A DNA stretch of 64,000 nt. It comes from an uncultured Clostridia bacterium (GTDB taxonomy: Bacteria; Bacillota; Clostridia; Christensenellales; Borkfalkiaceae). The stretch's first letter is position 1. Each line of letters opens with the position of its first letter. Of this stretch, positions 18,943-28,177 are shown piece after piece. The notes below the pieces were generated by a model that had not been told where the DNA came from, did not search any database, and saw nothing but the letters and a program-made list of their open reading frames with translations. The DNA lies in NCBI GenBank assembly GCA_947627955.1, contig CANQXZ010000002.1:1-64000 (forward strand), given 5' to 3'. The translations under genes and the position numbers were made by a program.

Positions 18943-19540
18943 AAAGCCGTTCCCCGTTATGCAACTCTATCACCTTTCCGAAAAGGCTAAAAAGCTCTTC
19001 CCTGCCCATGCGCTTTTCCGACGATGTGACTATTACGTCGTCGCGCCCGCATTTGAGCGCCGCGGCGATCTTTACCACCGCCGCCCCCCTCTGCGCGCCC
19101 GAGAGCTTATCGCCCTTGGTGGCGGCTATCGTGAACGGGATCGTGCGCGAGGTGAGAAGATCGACCATCGCGACGTCGTCCGCGGTGGGCTCGCGGCGGA
19201 TATCCACGAGGATGAGCGCGTGGGAAACCGTTCCCTCCGTGCCGAAAAAATCCTCCATGAGGCGCGCCCAGCGCGCCTTTTCCGCATAGGACACCCTCGC
19301 AAAGCCGTAGCCCGGCAGATCCGCCAGCACAAACCCGCCCATGTCGAAATAGTTGACAAGGCGCGTTCTGCCCGGCTCCTTTGAGACCTTTGCGAGCTTT
19401 TTTACGCCCGCAAGCATATTTATGAGGCTCGATTTCCCCACATTGGACTTGCCGCACACGGCTATGACGGGCTTCTCCGTCTTTATGAATTGGGAAGCGG
19501 AGGCGGCGCTCGTCAGAAATTCTGCTTTTACCGTCAACAT
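18941..19540 (-). CDS. engB: Ribosome biogenesis GTPase EngB/YsxC
   Basis: 199 residues. GTPase needed for large-subunit assembly. G1 is GKSNVGKSS near residue 30, G2/G3 lies in GRTRLVNYF...LADLPGYGFA, and G4 in ATKGDK. It directly follows lon (one nt between stop and start), the common Bacillota arrangement. Confidence 0.95.
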   Translation of the reverse strand: MLTVKAEFLTSAASASQFIKTEKPVIAVCGKSNVGKSSLINMLAGVKKLAKVSKEPGRTRLVNYFDMGGFVLADLPGYGFARVSYAEKARWARLMEDFFGTEGTVSHALILVDIRREPTADDVAMVDLLTSRTIPFTIAATKGDKLSGAQRGAAVVKIAAALKCGRDDVIVTSSEKRMGREELFSLFGKVIELHNGERL

Positions 19541-19541
19541 A

Positions 19542-21854
19542 TCACATTCCGACGATGGCGTTCCTGAACACCGTATCCACGTCCGAGACGGGAATGAAGT
19601 TCAGTTTTCCGCGCACGTTTTCGGGTATTTCTTCGAGGTCTTTTTTGTTGTCTGCGGGGATTATCACATCCTTTACCCCCACGCGGTAGGCGGCGAGCGC
19701 CTTTTCCTTTAACCCGCCTATGGGCAGCACTTTGCCGCGGAGCGTAATCTCGCCCGTCATGGCGACGGAGCTCTTCACGGGCTTTTTGGTGAACGCGGAG
19801 AGTATCGCGCACGCCATGGTTATCCCCGCGCTCGGTCCGTCCTTGGGCGTCGCGCCCTCGGGCACGTGAATGTGTATGTCGGTCGTCTCGAACGCCGACT
19901 CGTCTATGCCGTACGCCTCCGAATTGGAGCGGATATAGCTTATCGCCGCGCGTGCGCTCTCTTTCATGACGTCGCCGAGCTTGCCTGTGAGGAGTATATC
20001 CCCCTTGCCGTGCATGGCTGAGACCTCTATCGTGAGGGTGGTGCCGCCGACCGCCGTCCACGCGAGCCCCGTTGCGGCGCCTATTTCGTCCGCCTGCATG
20101 CCCGCGTCCCGCTCGTAGCGGCGTGCGCCGAGATATTTGCACACGTTGCCCTGAGTTACGCGGAGTTTAGACGCCTTGCCCGAAGCCAGCTTCACGGCGG
20201 CTTTGCGGCAGATTGCGTCTATATTCCTTTCGAGGTTGCGCACGCCCGCCTCCATGGTGTAGCCCTCTATCACCTCGTCTATCGCGCCGTCTGTAATTTT
20301 GAGGCTTCCGCTCTCCACGCCGTTGGACTTCTTGTGCTTTTCCACGAGATAGCGCTTGGCTATCTCCCGCTTTTCATCCTGCGTGTAGCCGTTGAGCTCT
20401 ATCACCTCCATTCTGTCGAGAAGGGGGCGGGGGATAGTGTCGAGGGAGTTCGCCGTGGTTATGAAGAGCACCTTGCTCAGATCGTACGGCACTTCGAGAT
20501 ACCTGTCGCGGAACGTGGAGTTCTGCGCGGGGTCGAGCACTTCCAGAAGGGCGCTCGCGGGGTCGCCGCGCATATCGGAGGAGATCTTGTCTATCTCGTC
20601 GAGCAGGAACACGGGGTTGACCGTGCCCGCGTTCTTCATGGCGGCTATTATCCTGCCCGGGAGGGCGCCGACGTACGTCTTTCTGTGCCCGCGGATCTCA
20701 GACTCGTCCTTGACGCCGCCCAGCGACATCCTGACGAACTTTCTGCCGAGGGCGCGCGCGACGGAGCTTGCCACGGAGGTCTTGCCCACTCCCGGGGGAC
20801 CCACGAGGCAGAGTATGGGGGCGTTCATTCCCCCCGTAAGTTTGAGCACGGCGAGGTATTCGGTTATCCTCTCCTTTATCTTTTCCAGACCGTAGTGGTC
20901 GTCGTTTAATATTTTGACCGCGTCGGAGAGCTTTTCGGTGTCCTCCGTTTTCTCCGTCCACGGGATATCTATCAGCCAATCGAGATACATTCTCAGCACG
21001 TTGTAGTCGGGCGAGGACGTCTGCATCTTGTCCATGCGGGACAGCTCTTTTAGAGCCTTTTGGAGCACCTCTTCGGGCATTCCGCGGGAACGTATCTTGT
21101 TTTCGAGCTCGGTCTTTTCCTCCTCGTCGTCGCCGAGTTCGGAGTGTATCGCCCTCAGCTGCTCGCGGAGATAGAATTCCTTCTGGTTTTTGTCTATGTT
21201 CTGCCGCACTATGGCGTTTATCTTGCGTTCGAGGCGGATGACCTCTATCTCGTCGTTGAGCGCCTTGTCGAGGAGTTTGAGCCGCTCGACGAGCTTGTCC
21301 GATTCGAGTATCTCCTGCTTCTTTTCCACGGGCAGCTTTAAGTTGTACGCCGCGATATTCACGAATTCCTCGGGGTCGGTGCACGCTTCGAGATTTGACG
21401 CTGCCTCCTTGGGGATCCTGTTTTCCGTGCGGCATATCTCGCCCATTATGTCCTTCCCCGTGCGGAAATACGCCTCGGAGAGGTCGCTGTTCGGGTTGGC
21501 GGAGACTATCTCCGCGACGTCGGCGGAATATGCGCCCTCCGACTTGTCGCCGCGGACCATAACGGCGCGGAAGAGCCCCTCCACCGTTATGCGCACCGTA
21601 GCTCCCGGGAGGCGGGTTATCTGGCGCAGGCGGCACACGGTGCCCGCAGGATACAGCTCGTCGAGGGAATCCACCGTCTCCTTGTCGGCGTCCCTCTGCG
21701 CTATCAGCAGGATATAGGCGTCCCCGTCCGAGGCGCGCTTGACGGCGGCGAGGGATTCGAGCCTGCCCACGTCGAACGAAGCCGAGTTGTCGGGGAACAT
21801 AACTCTGCCGCGGAGGGGCAGAACGGGTATGTCGTTTATCGTCCTTTTTGCCAT
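19542..21854 (-). CDS. lon: ATP-dependent protease Lon
   Basis: 770-residue LonA. An N-terminal substrate-binding domain (about 8-200) is followed by an AAA+ module with Walker A GPPGVGKT (352-359) and Walker [10 protein letters not shown]. The C-terminal protease domain has the Ser675-Lys718 dyad, with the same 43-residue spacing as in E. coli. No membrane insertion, so LonA not LonB. A hairpin separates it from clpX. Degrades misfolded and regulatory proteins. Confidence 0.97.
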   Translation of the reverse strand: MAKRTINDIPVLPLRGRVMFPDNSASFDVGRLESLAAVKRASDGDAYILLIAQRDADKETVDSLDELYPAGTVCRLRQITRLPGATVRITVEGLFRAVMVRGDKSEGAYSADVAEIVSANPNSDLSEAYFRTGKDIMGEICRTENRIPKEAASNLEACTDPEEFVNIAAYNLKLPVEKKQEILESDKLVERLKLLDKALNDEIEVIRLERKINAIVRQNIDKNQKEFYLREQLRAIHSELGDDEEEKTELENKIRSRGMPEEVLQKALKELSRMDKMQTSSPDYNVLRMYLDWLIDIPWTEKTEDTEKLSDAVKILNDDHYGLEKIKERITEYLAVLKLTGGMNAPILCLVGPPGVGKTSVASSVARALGRKFVRMSLGGVKDESEIRGHRKTYVGALPGRIIAAMKNAGTVNPVFLLDEIDKISSDMRGDPASALLEVLDPAQNSTFRDRYLEVPYDLSKVLFITTANSLDTIPRPLLDRMEVIELNGYTQDEKREIAKRYLVEKHKKSNGVESGSLKITDGAIDEVIEGYTMEAGVRNLERNIDAICRKAAVKLASGKASKLRVTQGNVCKYLGARRYERDAGMQADEIGAATGLAWTAVGGTTLTIEVSAMHGKGDILLTGKLGDVMKESARAAISYIRSNSEAYGIDESAFETTDIHIHVPEGATPKDGPSAGITMACAILSAFTKKPVKSSVAMTGEITLRGKVLPIGGLKEKALAAYRVGVKDVIIPADNKKDLEEIPENVRGKLNFIPVSDVDTVFRNAIVGM

Positions 21855-21873
21855 TTTGTCTCCTTTGAATAAA

Positions 21874-21902
21874 GCGCAATTTCCCCTGTGAAGAAATTGC
21901 GC
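21874..21902 (-). terminator. Attenuator-like hairpin between clpX and lon
   Basis: GCGCAATTTC / GAAATTGCGC stem followed on the minus strand by TTTATT. It could reduce read-through from clpX into lon. Confidence 0.6.
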
Positions 21903-21936
21903 GTTTAAAAGCCTGTCATGCGAAACCCAAAGTGGG

Positions 21937-23157
21937 TCAAGCCGACTTTTTGTATACGATTTTCGGCTCCGCTTTGTCGGTCACGCACTCCTTTGTGACG
22001 ATGACCTCCTCCACGTTCTCTTCCGAGGGTATTTTGTACATGACCGAGGTCATAAAGCTCTCGATTATGGTCCTCAGTCCCCGCGCGCCCGTCTTTAAAC
22101 GGATGGCGGTGTTGGCTATTTCGCGCACGGCGGAATCCTCCACCGTAAGTTTTACCCCGTCCATGGCTATGAGCTTCTGGTACTGCTTTATTATGGCGTT
22201 CTTGGGCTGGGTGAGAATGTTGACGAGGGCGTCCTCGTTTAAAGGATGCAGGCTCACGACAATGGGCATCCTGCCCACGAACTCGGGTATGAGCCCGAAT
22301 TGGGTGAGGTCCTGCGGCTTTACGTCCTCCAACATGGCGTATACGTTCTCCTCGGTATCCTTTACGGTGCCGCCGAAGCCCAGAGAGGTGTTGTCCTTGC
22401 GTTTTTGCACTATCTTGTCGAGCCCGACGAACGCGCCGCCGCAGATAAAGAGAATGTTGCTCGTATCTATCCTGAGGCACTCCTGCTGGGGGTGCTTTCT
22501 GCCGCCCTGAGGGGGAACGTTGGCTACGGTGCTCTCTATTATTTTGAGCAGCGCCTGCTGCACGCCCTCGCCCGAGACGTCGCGGGTTATGGATACGTTT
22601 TCGCCCTTGCGGGCTATCTTGTCTATCTCGTCGATATAGATTATGCCCCTTTCCGCGCGGGCTATGTCGTAGTCGGCGTTCTGGATGAGTTTGAGGAGGA
22701 TATTCTCCACGTCCTCGCCCACATACCCCGCCTCCGTGAGCGTGGTCGCGTCGGCTGAGGCAAAGGGCACGTCGAGTATCTTGGCGAGCGTGCGCGCGAG
22801 CAACGTCTTGCCGCAGCCCGTGGGTCCGAGGAGAAGGATATTGCTCTTTTCTATCTCCACGTCGCTGTCTGGGTCGCAGGAAAGATGGTTGATGCGCTTG
22901 TAGTGGTTGTACACCGCCACGGAGAGAACGCGTTTCGCCTCGTTCTGCCCGACGATGTATTTGTCCAATTCGGCTTTTATCTCCGCGGGCGCTTTAAGGG
23001 GAACGGGCGCAACGACATCCACGCCGAGGTCCTTGACCATGTCGCGGCAGATCTCTATGCACTCGTCGCATATGCACGCCCCGTTTCTTCCCGAGATGAG
23101 CTTTTGCACCAGATCTTCGGGTTTTCCGCAGAATGAACAGCTTTTTTGATCTTTCAT
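21937..23157 (-). CDS. clpX: ATP-dependent Clp protease ATP-binding subunit ClpX
   Basis: 406 residues. Unfoldase that feeds ClpP and recognises ssrA-tagged proteins. The zinc domain has Cys7, Cys10, Cys30 and Cys33. Walker A is GPTGCGKT and Walker [11 protein letters not shown]; the ClpP-docking loop is LGF in place of IGF. It lies downstream of tig and clpP on the same strand. Confidence 0.97.
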   Translation of the reverse strand: MKDQKSCSFCGKPEDLVQKLISGRNGACICDECIEICRDMVKDLGVDVVAPVPLKAPAEIKAELDKYIVGQNEAKRVLSVAVYNHYKRINHLSCDPDSDVEIEKSNILLLGPTGCGKTLLARTLAKILDVPFASADATTLTEAGYVGEDVENILLKLIQNADYDIARAERGIIYIDEIDKIARKGENVSITRDVSGEGVQQALLKIIESTVANVPPQGGRKHPQQECLRIDTSNILFICGGAFVGLDKIVQKRKDNTSLGFGGTVKDTEENVYAMLEDVKPQDLTQFGLIPEFVGRMPIVVSLHPLNEDALVNILTQPKNAIIKQYQKLIAMDGVKLTVEDSAVREIANTAIRLKTGARGLRTIIESFMTSVMYKIPSEENVEEVIVTKECVTDKAEPKIVYKKSA

Positions 23158-23240
23158 AATAAATTCCCGCGCGCGCCGCGTCCGCAGCGCGCATCTGTCA
23201 GACGGGCGGAACCTTTGCCCGCCCCCTTTTGCCGGCTTTG

Positions 23241-23834
23241 TTACCTCTTGTAGAATACCCTGTCTATAAGCCCGTATTCCAGCGCTTCCTGCGCGGAGAG
23301 GTAGTTGTCGCGGTCGGTGTCGCGCTCGATGACCTCGAGAGGTTTGCCCGAATTGCGGGCGAGTATGTCGTTGAGCTTCTGCCTCGTTTTAAGGATATGG
23401 TCGGCGGCGATCTTTATGTCGCTCGCCTGACCCTGAGCCCCGCCGAGAGGCTGGTGGATCATTATCTCGCTGTTGGGGAGGGCGTATCTCTTGCCCTTCT
23501 GCCCGCTCGAGAGCAAAAACGCACCCATGCTCGCCGCCATGCCTATGCAGATGGTGGATACGTCGCACTTGATATAGTTCATCGTGTCGTAGATGGCGAG
23601 CCCTGCGGACACCGAGCCGCCCGGGCTGTTGATGTAGAGAGAAATATCCTTGGAGGGGTCCTTTGCTTCGAGATATATGAGCTGGGCTACCACCGTATCG
23701 GCGACCGCGTCGTCTATCTCGCCCGTGAGGAATATTATCCTGTCTTCGAGGAGCCTCGAATAGATGTCGTAAGAGCGCTCGCCGCGCGAGGTCTGCTCTA
23801 CGATATAGGGAATAAGCGCGTTTGTCTCTTTCAT
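23241..23834 (-). CDS. clpP: ATP-dependent Clp protease proteolytic subunit ClpP
   Basis: 197 residues. Tetradecameric serine protease chamber. Ser102 (GMAASMGA), His127 (MIHQPLGG) and a later Asp complete the triad. An 82 nt spacer separates it from clpX, and its start lies 9 nt after the tig stop. Confidence 0.97.
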   Translation of the reverse strand: MKETNALIPYIVEQTSRGERSYDIYSRLLEDRIIFLTGEIDDAVADTVVAQLIYLEAKDPSKDISLYINSPGGSVSAGLAIYDTMNYIKCDVSTICIGMAASMGAFLLSSGQKGKRYALPNSEIMIHQPLGGAQGQASDIKIAADHILKTRQKLNDILARNSGKPLEVIERDTDRDNYLSAQEALEYGLIDRVFYKR

Positions 23835-23843
23835 TTCAACTCC

Positions 23844-25151
23844 TTACTCCGCGGCGCCGACGTACATCTCGTTGTTCGCCTGCAAAAAGTCGAACAGCTT
23901 GGTCACGACTATGTCGTTGGCGATGTATTCGAGCTGCCTCGGGTCCATATTCTTTTTGTATTCTTCGGCGGACTTTTCCACCGACTTTGCCTGCTCTTCC
24001 ACCTTGGCGTCTATTTCGGCGGGTTCGGCTTTGATGTTTTCCGCCTTGACTATCTTTTCGACTATGAGCTGGCAGAGCACTCTCCTGTGGGCTTCCGTCG
24101 CGTATTGCTTGCGGAACTCCTCCATGGTGCTGCCGATGTATTTGAGGTAGTCGTCCATCTTGATGCCCTGATACATGAGCCTGTACGAGAAGTCGTTGAC
24201 TATGCGGTCCGTCTCGGAGGAGATCATCGCGTCGGGGATCTCCACGGTGGTGTACTTGGAGATCTCGGCGAGGATGCTGCCCTCCGTCTCGTCCCTGCCG
24301 CGGCTTGCGGCGTTGCGCTCCAGCCTCTCGCGGACGTTCTTTTTATACTGCTCTGCGGTCTCCACGCCCGCATGCGCCTTGACGTATTCGTCGGTGAGCT
24401 CGGGATACTGCCTTTCGGTGAGTTTGTTGAGCTTTACGGTGAACACCGCCGCCTTGCCGCGCAGATTGTCCGCCTGATAATTTTCGGGGAAAGTGACGTC
24501 TATGTCCTTGCTCTCGCCCGTCTTCATTCCCACTACGCCCTCTTCGAACCCGGGGATAAAGCTGCCGCTTCCGAGTTCGAGGTCGTAATCCTCGGCGGTG
24601 CCGCCCGCGAATTTTTCGCCGTCTGCCACGCCGCTGAAATCTATGTTGGCTATATCGCCGAGTTTTGCCGCCCTGTCGGTGACTTCCACCGTCTTCACGT
24701 CGGACGAGGCGAGCTTCAACGCTTCCTTTTCAACGTCCTCGTCGGATACATTATACTCAAACTTGCGGATTTTTAAACCCGTATATTTTTCGATTGTCAC
24801 TTCGGGCTTTACGGGCACTATCGCGGAGAGCACTACGCCCTTGCCCTCTTCCATGGATTCCACGCTGAGTTCGGGCTCGCCGACGGCGGTGAAATTCTCC
24901 TTTTCCTTTTCCAGCACGGCGAAATAGTGCTCGCTGTAAAGGGCGTTGAACGCCTCTTCATAGAAAACGCCCTTGCCGTAATAGTTTTCGAGTACGGGCT
25001 GGGGAGCCTTGCCCTTCCTGAACCCCGGAACGGTGTATTTGCCGCGGGTCTTTTTATATGCCTGCGCTATCGCGTTTTTCCACTCTTCTTCGGTGAAGCT
25101 CAGCGTGAGTTTTACCGTGCTCTTTTCATTTGCGGTCTGGGTGTATTCCAT
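23844..25151 (-). CDS. tig: Trigger factor (ribosome-associated chaperone and prolyl isomerase)
   Basis: 435 residues. The N-terminal ribosome-binding domain has GFRKGKAP at 43-50 (docks on L23). A central FKBP-type domain (about 150-240) and a helical C-terminal chaperone body follow. It is the first gene of a tig-clpP-clpX-lon-engB block that couples nascent-chain folding to proteolysis. CAGGAG precedes the ATG. Confidence 0.96.
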   Translation of the reverse strand: MEYTQTANEKSTVKLTLSFTEEEWKNAIAQAYKKTRGKYTVPGFRKGKAPQPVLENYYGKGVFYEEAFNALYSEHYFAVLEKEKENFTAVGEPELSVESMEEGKGVVLSAIVPVKPEVTIEKYTGLKIRKFEYNVSDEDVEKEALKLASSDVKTVEVTDRAAKLGDIANIDFSGVADGEKFAGGTAEDYDLELGSGSFIPGFEEGVVGMKTGESKDIDVTFPENYQADNLRGKAAVFTVKLNKLTERQYPELTDEYVKAHAGVETAEQYKKNVRERLERNAASRGRDETEGSILAEISKYTTVEIPDAMISSETDRIVNDFSYRLMYQGIKMDDYLKYIGSTMEEFRKQYATEAHRRVLCQLIVEKIVKAENIKAEPAEIDAKVEEQAKSVEKSAEEYKKNMDPRQLEYIANDIVVTKLFDFLQANNEMYVGAAE

Positions 25152-25193
25152 AAATAACTCCTGAAATTTATTAAATAATGTCGTGTAGAAAAT

Positions 25194-25222
25194 ATTCTAA
25201 CACAATACTTTTATTTTGAAAA
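25194..25222 (-). promoter_or_regulatory. Probable promoter of the tig operon
   Basis: Minus strand: TTTTCA, 17 bp, TAGAAT. No CtsR or CIRCE operator is recognisable. Confidence 0.5.
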
Positions 25223-25244
25223 GCGTTTTCGGGCGGGTAATCGA

Positions 25245-25273
25245 TTTACTTTTGATTTTTTTTGCGTTATAAT
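25245..25273 (+). promoter_or_regulatory. Promoter of rqcH
   Basis: TTTACT, 17 bp, TATAAT, about 23 nt before the ATG at 25297. Confidence 0.65.
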
Positions 25274-25296
25274 TGTCAAAAATACGGGTGGAAGCT

Positions 25297-26964
25297 ATGC
25301 CGCAGGACGCATTTACAATCAAATACGTGGTAAAAGAACTGTCCGGGCTGCTGACGGGCGGCAAAATTTCGAAGATAACCCAATACGGCAAAGACAGCCT
25401 TACGTTTATTATATACACCTCTTCGGGGACGGTTAAACTCGACATGTGCTTTTCCGCGCGGGACGCGAGGATAAGCCTCACCGATGCCGACCGCCCCGCG
25501 CCCGCGCAGGCTCCCGCCTTCTGCATGCTGCTGAGAAAGAGGCTGCAAAACGCGCAGATAACCTACGTGCGGCAGATACCCTCCGAGAGGATAGCCGTGT
25601 TCGGCTTTCTTTGCACCTCGGAATTCGAGCGGGAAGAGCTGACGCTCTACGCCGAGCTCATGGGCAAATACTCCAACGCCGTGCTCGTAAAAGACGGCGT
25701 TATAGCGGGCGCGCTGAAGACCACGGCGATAGGCGAGACCACCCGCCGCGTGCTCCTGACGGGGGCGCCGTACGTTCTGCCCGCCCCGCAGGAAAAGACC
25801 GACCCCGAGGATCTGCCCGCCCTTAAAAAGCTGTTCGAAACCGCCTGCGGCGACGCGGCGGACTTTATCGCCGCCAACGTGAAGGGGATAGCCTACGTCA
25901 CGGCGGCTGACATAGCGGAAACGTTCGGGGGCGAGGTCACGGCGGAGAGGCTGTACGGTTACGTCACGGACGGCAAAACCGACCCCTGCGTCGTCGCGGA
26001 AGGGGGCGTATATACCGATTTCAAGGCGAAATATTCGGGCGCGGGGAGGATAAGTTTTCCCACCCTCTTGGAGGCGCAGAAAGCCTATTACGACCGCATA
26101 CTCGCCGACCGCAGCTTTTCGGACGCGGTGAAAAAACTCGGCTCCGCCCTCCGCTCGGCTCTCAAAAAACAGGAAAAGCGGCTGCAACTCTCCCTCGACA
26201 AGCTGATAGAGTGCCGCGACGCGGAGAGCGCGAGGCTGAAAGGGGAACTTCTGACCGCCAACATATACGCCGTGCCGCGGGGCGCGGACAGCTTCGAGGC
26301 GGTAAACTACTACGACCCTGAGCAGGGAACCGTCAAAATAGCGCTGGATAAGACCTTATCCCCCTCGCAGAACGCCCAGAAGTATTTCAGGCGGTACGCC
26401 AAACTGAAAAGAACGCGGGAAACCGCCGAGGCGATGAAGGGCGAAACCGAGGGCAGGATAGCCTATCTGAACAGCATAGAGGCGCACCTCAACGCCGCGG
26501 AGAACTTTGCCGACCTCGAAGAGATAGCCGAAGAGCTGAAAGAGGCGCATCTGTTGCGCGACGAGGGCAAAAAGCGCGCCAAAAAGGCGCAGCCCGTGCC
26601 CTTCCGCACCTTCTCGGTGGACGGCTTCACCATTTATGCGGGGCGGAACAATATCCAGAACGACAGACTTTTGAAGAGCGTCTCCCCAAACGACATATGG
26701 CTGCACACGCAGGGCTACCACTCCTCCCACACCGTCATAGCGAGCGGTGGAAAGAGCGTGCCCGACAGAGTTTTGCAGGCGGCGGCGGAGATATGCGCAT
26801 ACTATTCGGACGGCAGGGGCGGCGCAAAGATACCCGTGGACTATACGGAAAGAAAGCACGTGAAAAAGCCGCCCGCTTCCCCCGCGGGGTTTGTGACGTA
26901 CACCGACTATAAGACGGCGCTCGTAGACCCGCACGACCACAAAGAGGAGAGAACGGATCGATGA
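25297..26964 (+). CDS. rqcH: Ribosome quality control protein RqcH (NFACT family, Rqc2 homologue)
   Basis: 555 residues. Binds obstructed 50S subunits carrying peptidyl-tRNA and adds C-terminal alanine tails that mark the chain for degradation. NFACT-N covers about 1-215 (FTIKYVVKELSGLL, FCMLLRKRL), a coiled-coil middle about 270-430, and NFACT-R about 440-555 (GFTIYAGRNNIQNDRL, DIWLHTQGYHSSHTV). ATG 25297 is chosen because GGGTGG lies upstream and the in-frame TTG at 25273 overlaps the -10 box. Its 3' end overlaps the next ORF by 4 nt. Confidence 0.93.
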   Translation: MPQDAFTIKYVVKELSGLLTGGKISKITQYGKDSLTFIIYTSSGTVKLDMCFSARDARISLTDADRPAPAQAPAFCMLLRKRLQNAQITYVRQIPSERIAVFGFLCTSEFEREELTLYAELMGKYSNAVLVKDGVIAGALKTTAIGETTRRVLLTGAPYVLPAPQEKTDPEDLPALKKLFETACGDAADFIAANVKGIAYVTAADIAETFGGEVTAERLYGYVTDGKTDPCVVAEGGVYTDFKAKYSGAGRISFPTLLEAQKAYYDRILADRSFSDAVKKLGSALRSALKKQEKRLQLSLDKLIECRDAESARLKGELLTANIYAVPRGADSFEAVNYYDPEQGTVKIALDKTLSPSQNAQKYFRRYAKLKRTRETAEAMKGETEGRIAYLNSIEAHLNAAENFADLEEIAEELKEAHLLRDEGKKRAKKAQPVPFRTFSVDGFTIYAGRNNIQNDRLLKSVSPNDIWLHTQGYHSSHTVIASGGKSVPDRVLQAAAEICAYYSDGRGGAKIPVDYTERKHVKKPPASPAGFVTYTDYKTALVDPHDHKEERTDR

Positions 26965-27239
26965 AAAACAGCGAAAACGGACGGACGTTCTTCATATTGG
27001 GCGTTGCGGCTGCGGCGGCGGGCGCATGCCTTTTGGGGCTCTCTTTTCTGAGGGGCGTGGGCGTGTATATGCTGATAAGCTCCGTGATCGCCTGTCTCGG
27101 CGCGCTCGCCTTCTTTTCGGCGCAGAAAAAGCGGGAAAATTTCAGGCTGCTCAAAGCGTTCACGGCAGTAACTTACGTCATAACGGCGGCGGCGCTGCTC
27201 CTCTTTTTGGGCGGGCTTATCTATTCCGCCGCGGGTTAA
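26961..27239 (+). CDS. Small membrane protein, function unknown
   Basis: 92 residues with three predicted membrane helices (about 10-30, 33-52 and 66-90) separated by a basic QKKRENF loop. The ATG overlaps the rqcH stop (ATGA), so it is translationally coupled to rqcH. I recognise no family; a link to RqcH function would be inference from position only. Confidence 0.7.
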   Translation: MKNSENGRTFFILGVAAAAAGACLLGLSFLRGVGVYMLISSVIACLGALAFFSAQKKRENFRLLKAFTAVTYVITAAALLLFLGGLIYSAAG

Positions 27240-27276
27240 AGGTATAAATAAGGCGCAAATCCGCAATATTCTATAT

Positions 27277-27642
27277 ATGGACGGAATTTGCAGCGCGGTT
27301 TTGAATAAGATCTATGCGCTCGGCGGGACCGGGCGCTATTTTATTGTGTCCGCGGACGAATTTTTCGAGACCTTCCCCGAGGACGGGGAAAGGAGCCCCG
27401 CAGAGCTGAACAGGGCGCTCAAATACTTAAAAGAAGCGGGATATCTCGACATAAAGTACTCGGGCGGGGACCTTTACTGCGTGGCGCTCTTAAAGGAATA
27501 CGCTCCCGCCGCCGAAACGCCCGCTCCACCTCCGCCGCCTCCCGCTCCGAAAACTCTGCCCACGTTCGCCGCCGCCCTCCTCGGCGGGGCGCTCGGGGGG
27601 ATAGTCACCTCCCTCTTTTCCCTGTTATTTTTGCTATGCTGA
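27277..27642 (+). CDS. Winged-helix-like protein with C-terminal membrane anchor (first of a tandem pair)
   Basis: 121 residues. An N-terminal alpha/beta region (about 1-75) with the pattern ADEFFETFP...SPAELNRALKYLKEAGYLDIKY looks like a winged helix. A Pro-rich linker (PAPPPPPPAP) leads to a single membrane helix at the end (LLGGALGGIVTSLFSLLFLL). It overlaps the next gene, which has the same layout, by 7 nt. No Shine-Dalgarno sequence precedes the ATG. Function unknown. Confidence 0.65.
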   Translation: MDGICSAVLNKIYALGGTGRYFIVSADEFFETFPEDGERSPAELNRALKYLKEAGYLDIKYSGGDLYCVALLKEYAPAAETPAPPPPPPAPKTLPTFAAALLGGALGGIVTSLFSLLFLLC

Positions 27643-27992
27643 ACAAGACCGAAACAAACGTAATGTCTGCCGTGTACAGCCTCTGCGACGGCACGGACAG
27701 CTGCCTCGTATCGCAGGCGGACATACTCTCCGTGCTGCCCGCGCGCAGGCGGATGACGCCCGACGAGCTCGACGCCGTACTGTACGGGCTGCACTGCGAC
27801 GGCTATTTCGACCTGATAAATTCCGAGCGCAAGGGCGAGAAGATGTACGTGATAAACCTGCGCGAGAACGGCTTTGCATGGAAGCGGGCTTCGAAACAGC
27901 GGCAGCGGGACATATCTTTCAGGATATTTCTCGCCTTTTTGGGCGCGCTCGCGACGTTCGTGTTCGGGCTCATTCTCAAAGCTCTGGCATAA
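27636..27992 (+). CDS. Winged-helix-like protein with C-terminal membrane anchor (second of a tandem pair)
   Basis: 118 residues. It has the same plan as its neighbour: QADILSVLP...TPDELDAVLYGLHCDGYFDLI resembles a winged helix with a small hairpin wing, then a basic stretch (KRASKQRQRD) and a C-terminal membrane helix (IFLAFLGALATFVFGLILKAL). The two may form a heteromeric membrane-tethered DNA-binding or scaffolding unit (inference). A strong terminator follows. Confidence 0.65.
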   Translation: MLNKTETNVMSAVYSLCDGTDSCLVSQADILSVLPARRRMTPDELDAVLYGLHCDGYFDLINSERKGEKMYVINLRENGFAWKRASKQRQRDISFRIFLAFLGALATFVFGLILKALA

Positions 27993-28027
27993 AAAGGCGC
28001 CCCGAAGACCTTTCGGGGCGCCTTTTT
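27991..28027 (+). terminator. Intrinsic terminator
   Basis: GGCGCCCCGAA / TTCGGGGCGCC stem with A run before and T run after. Confidence 0.9.
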
Positions 28028-28177
28028 ATGCCATTTTTTCGCGTTGAACACCCTAAATTCAAATAACCGCCCCGTAAAATTTGCTTTTTTTATCGGCTTT
28101 TGCTAAAATGAAAGGGCAAAGGGCGCAAGCCGCCCGCGTTCAATGCGCCCGAGGCGCGCGCGGGAACGGAGTTTTTT

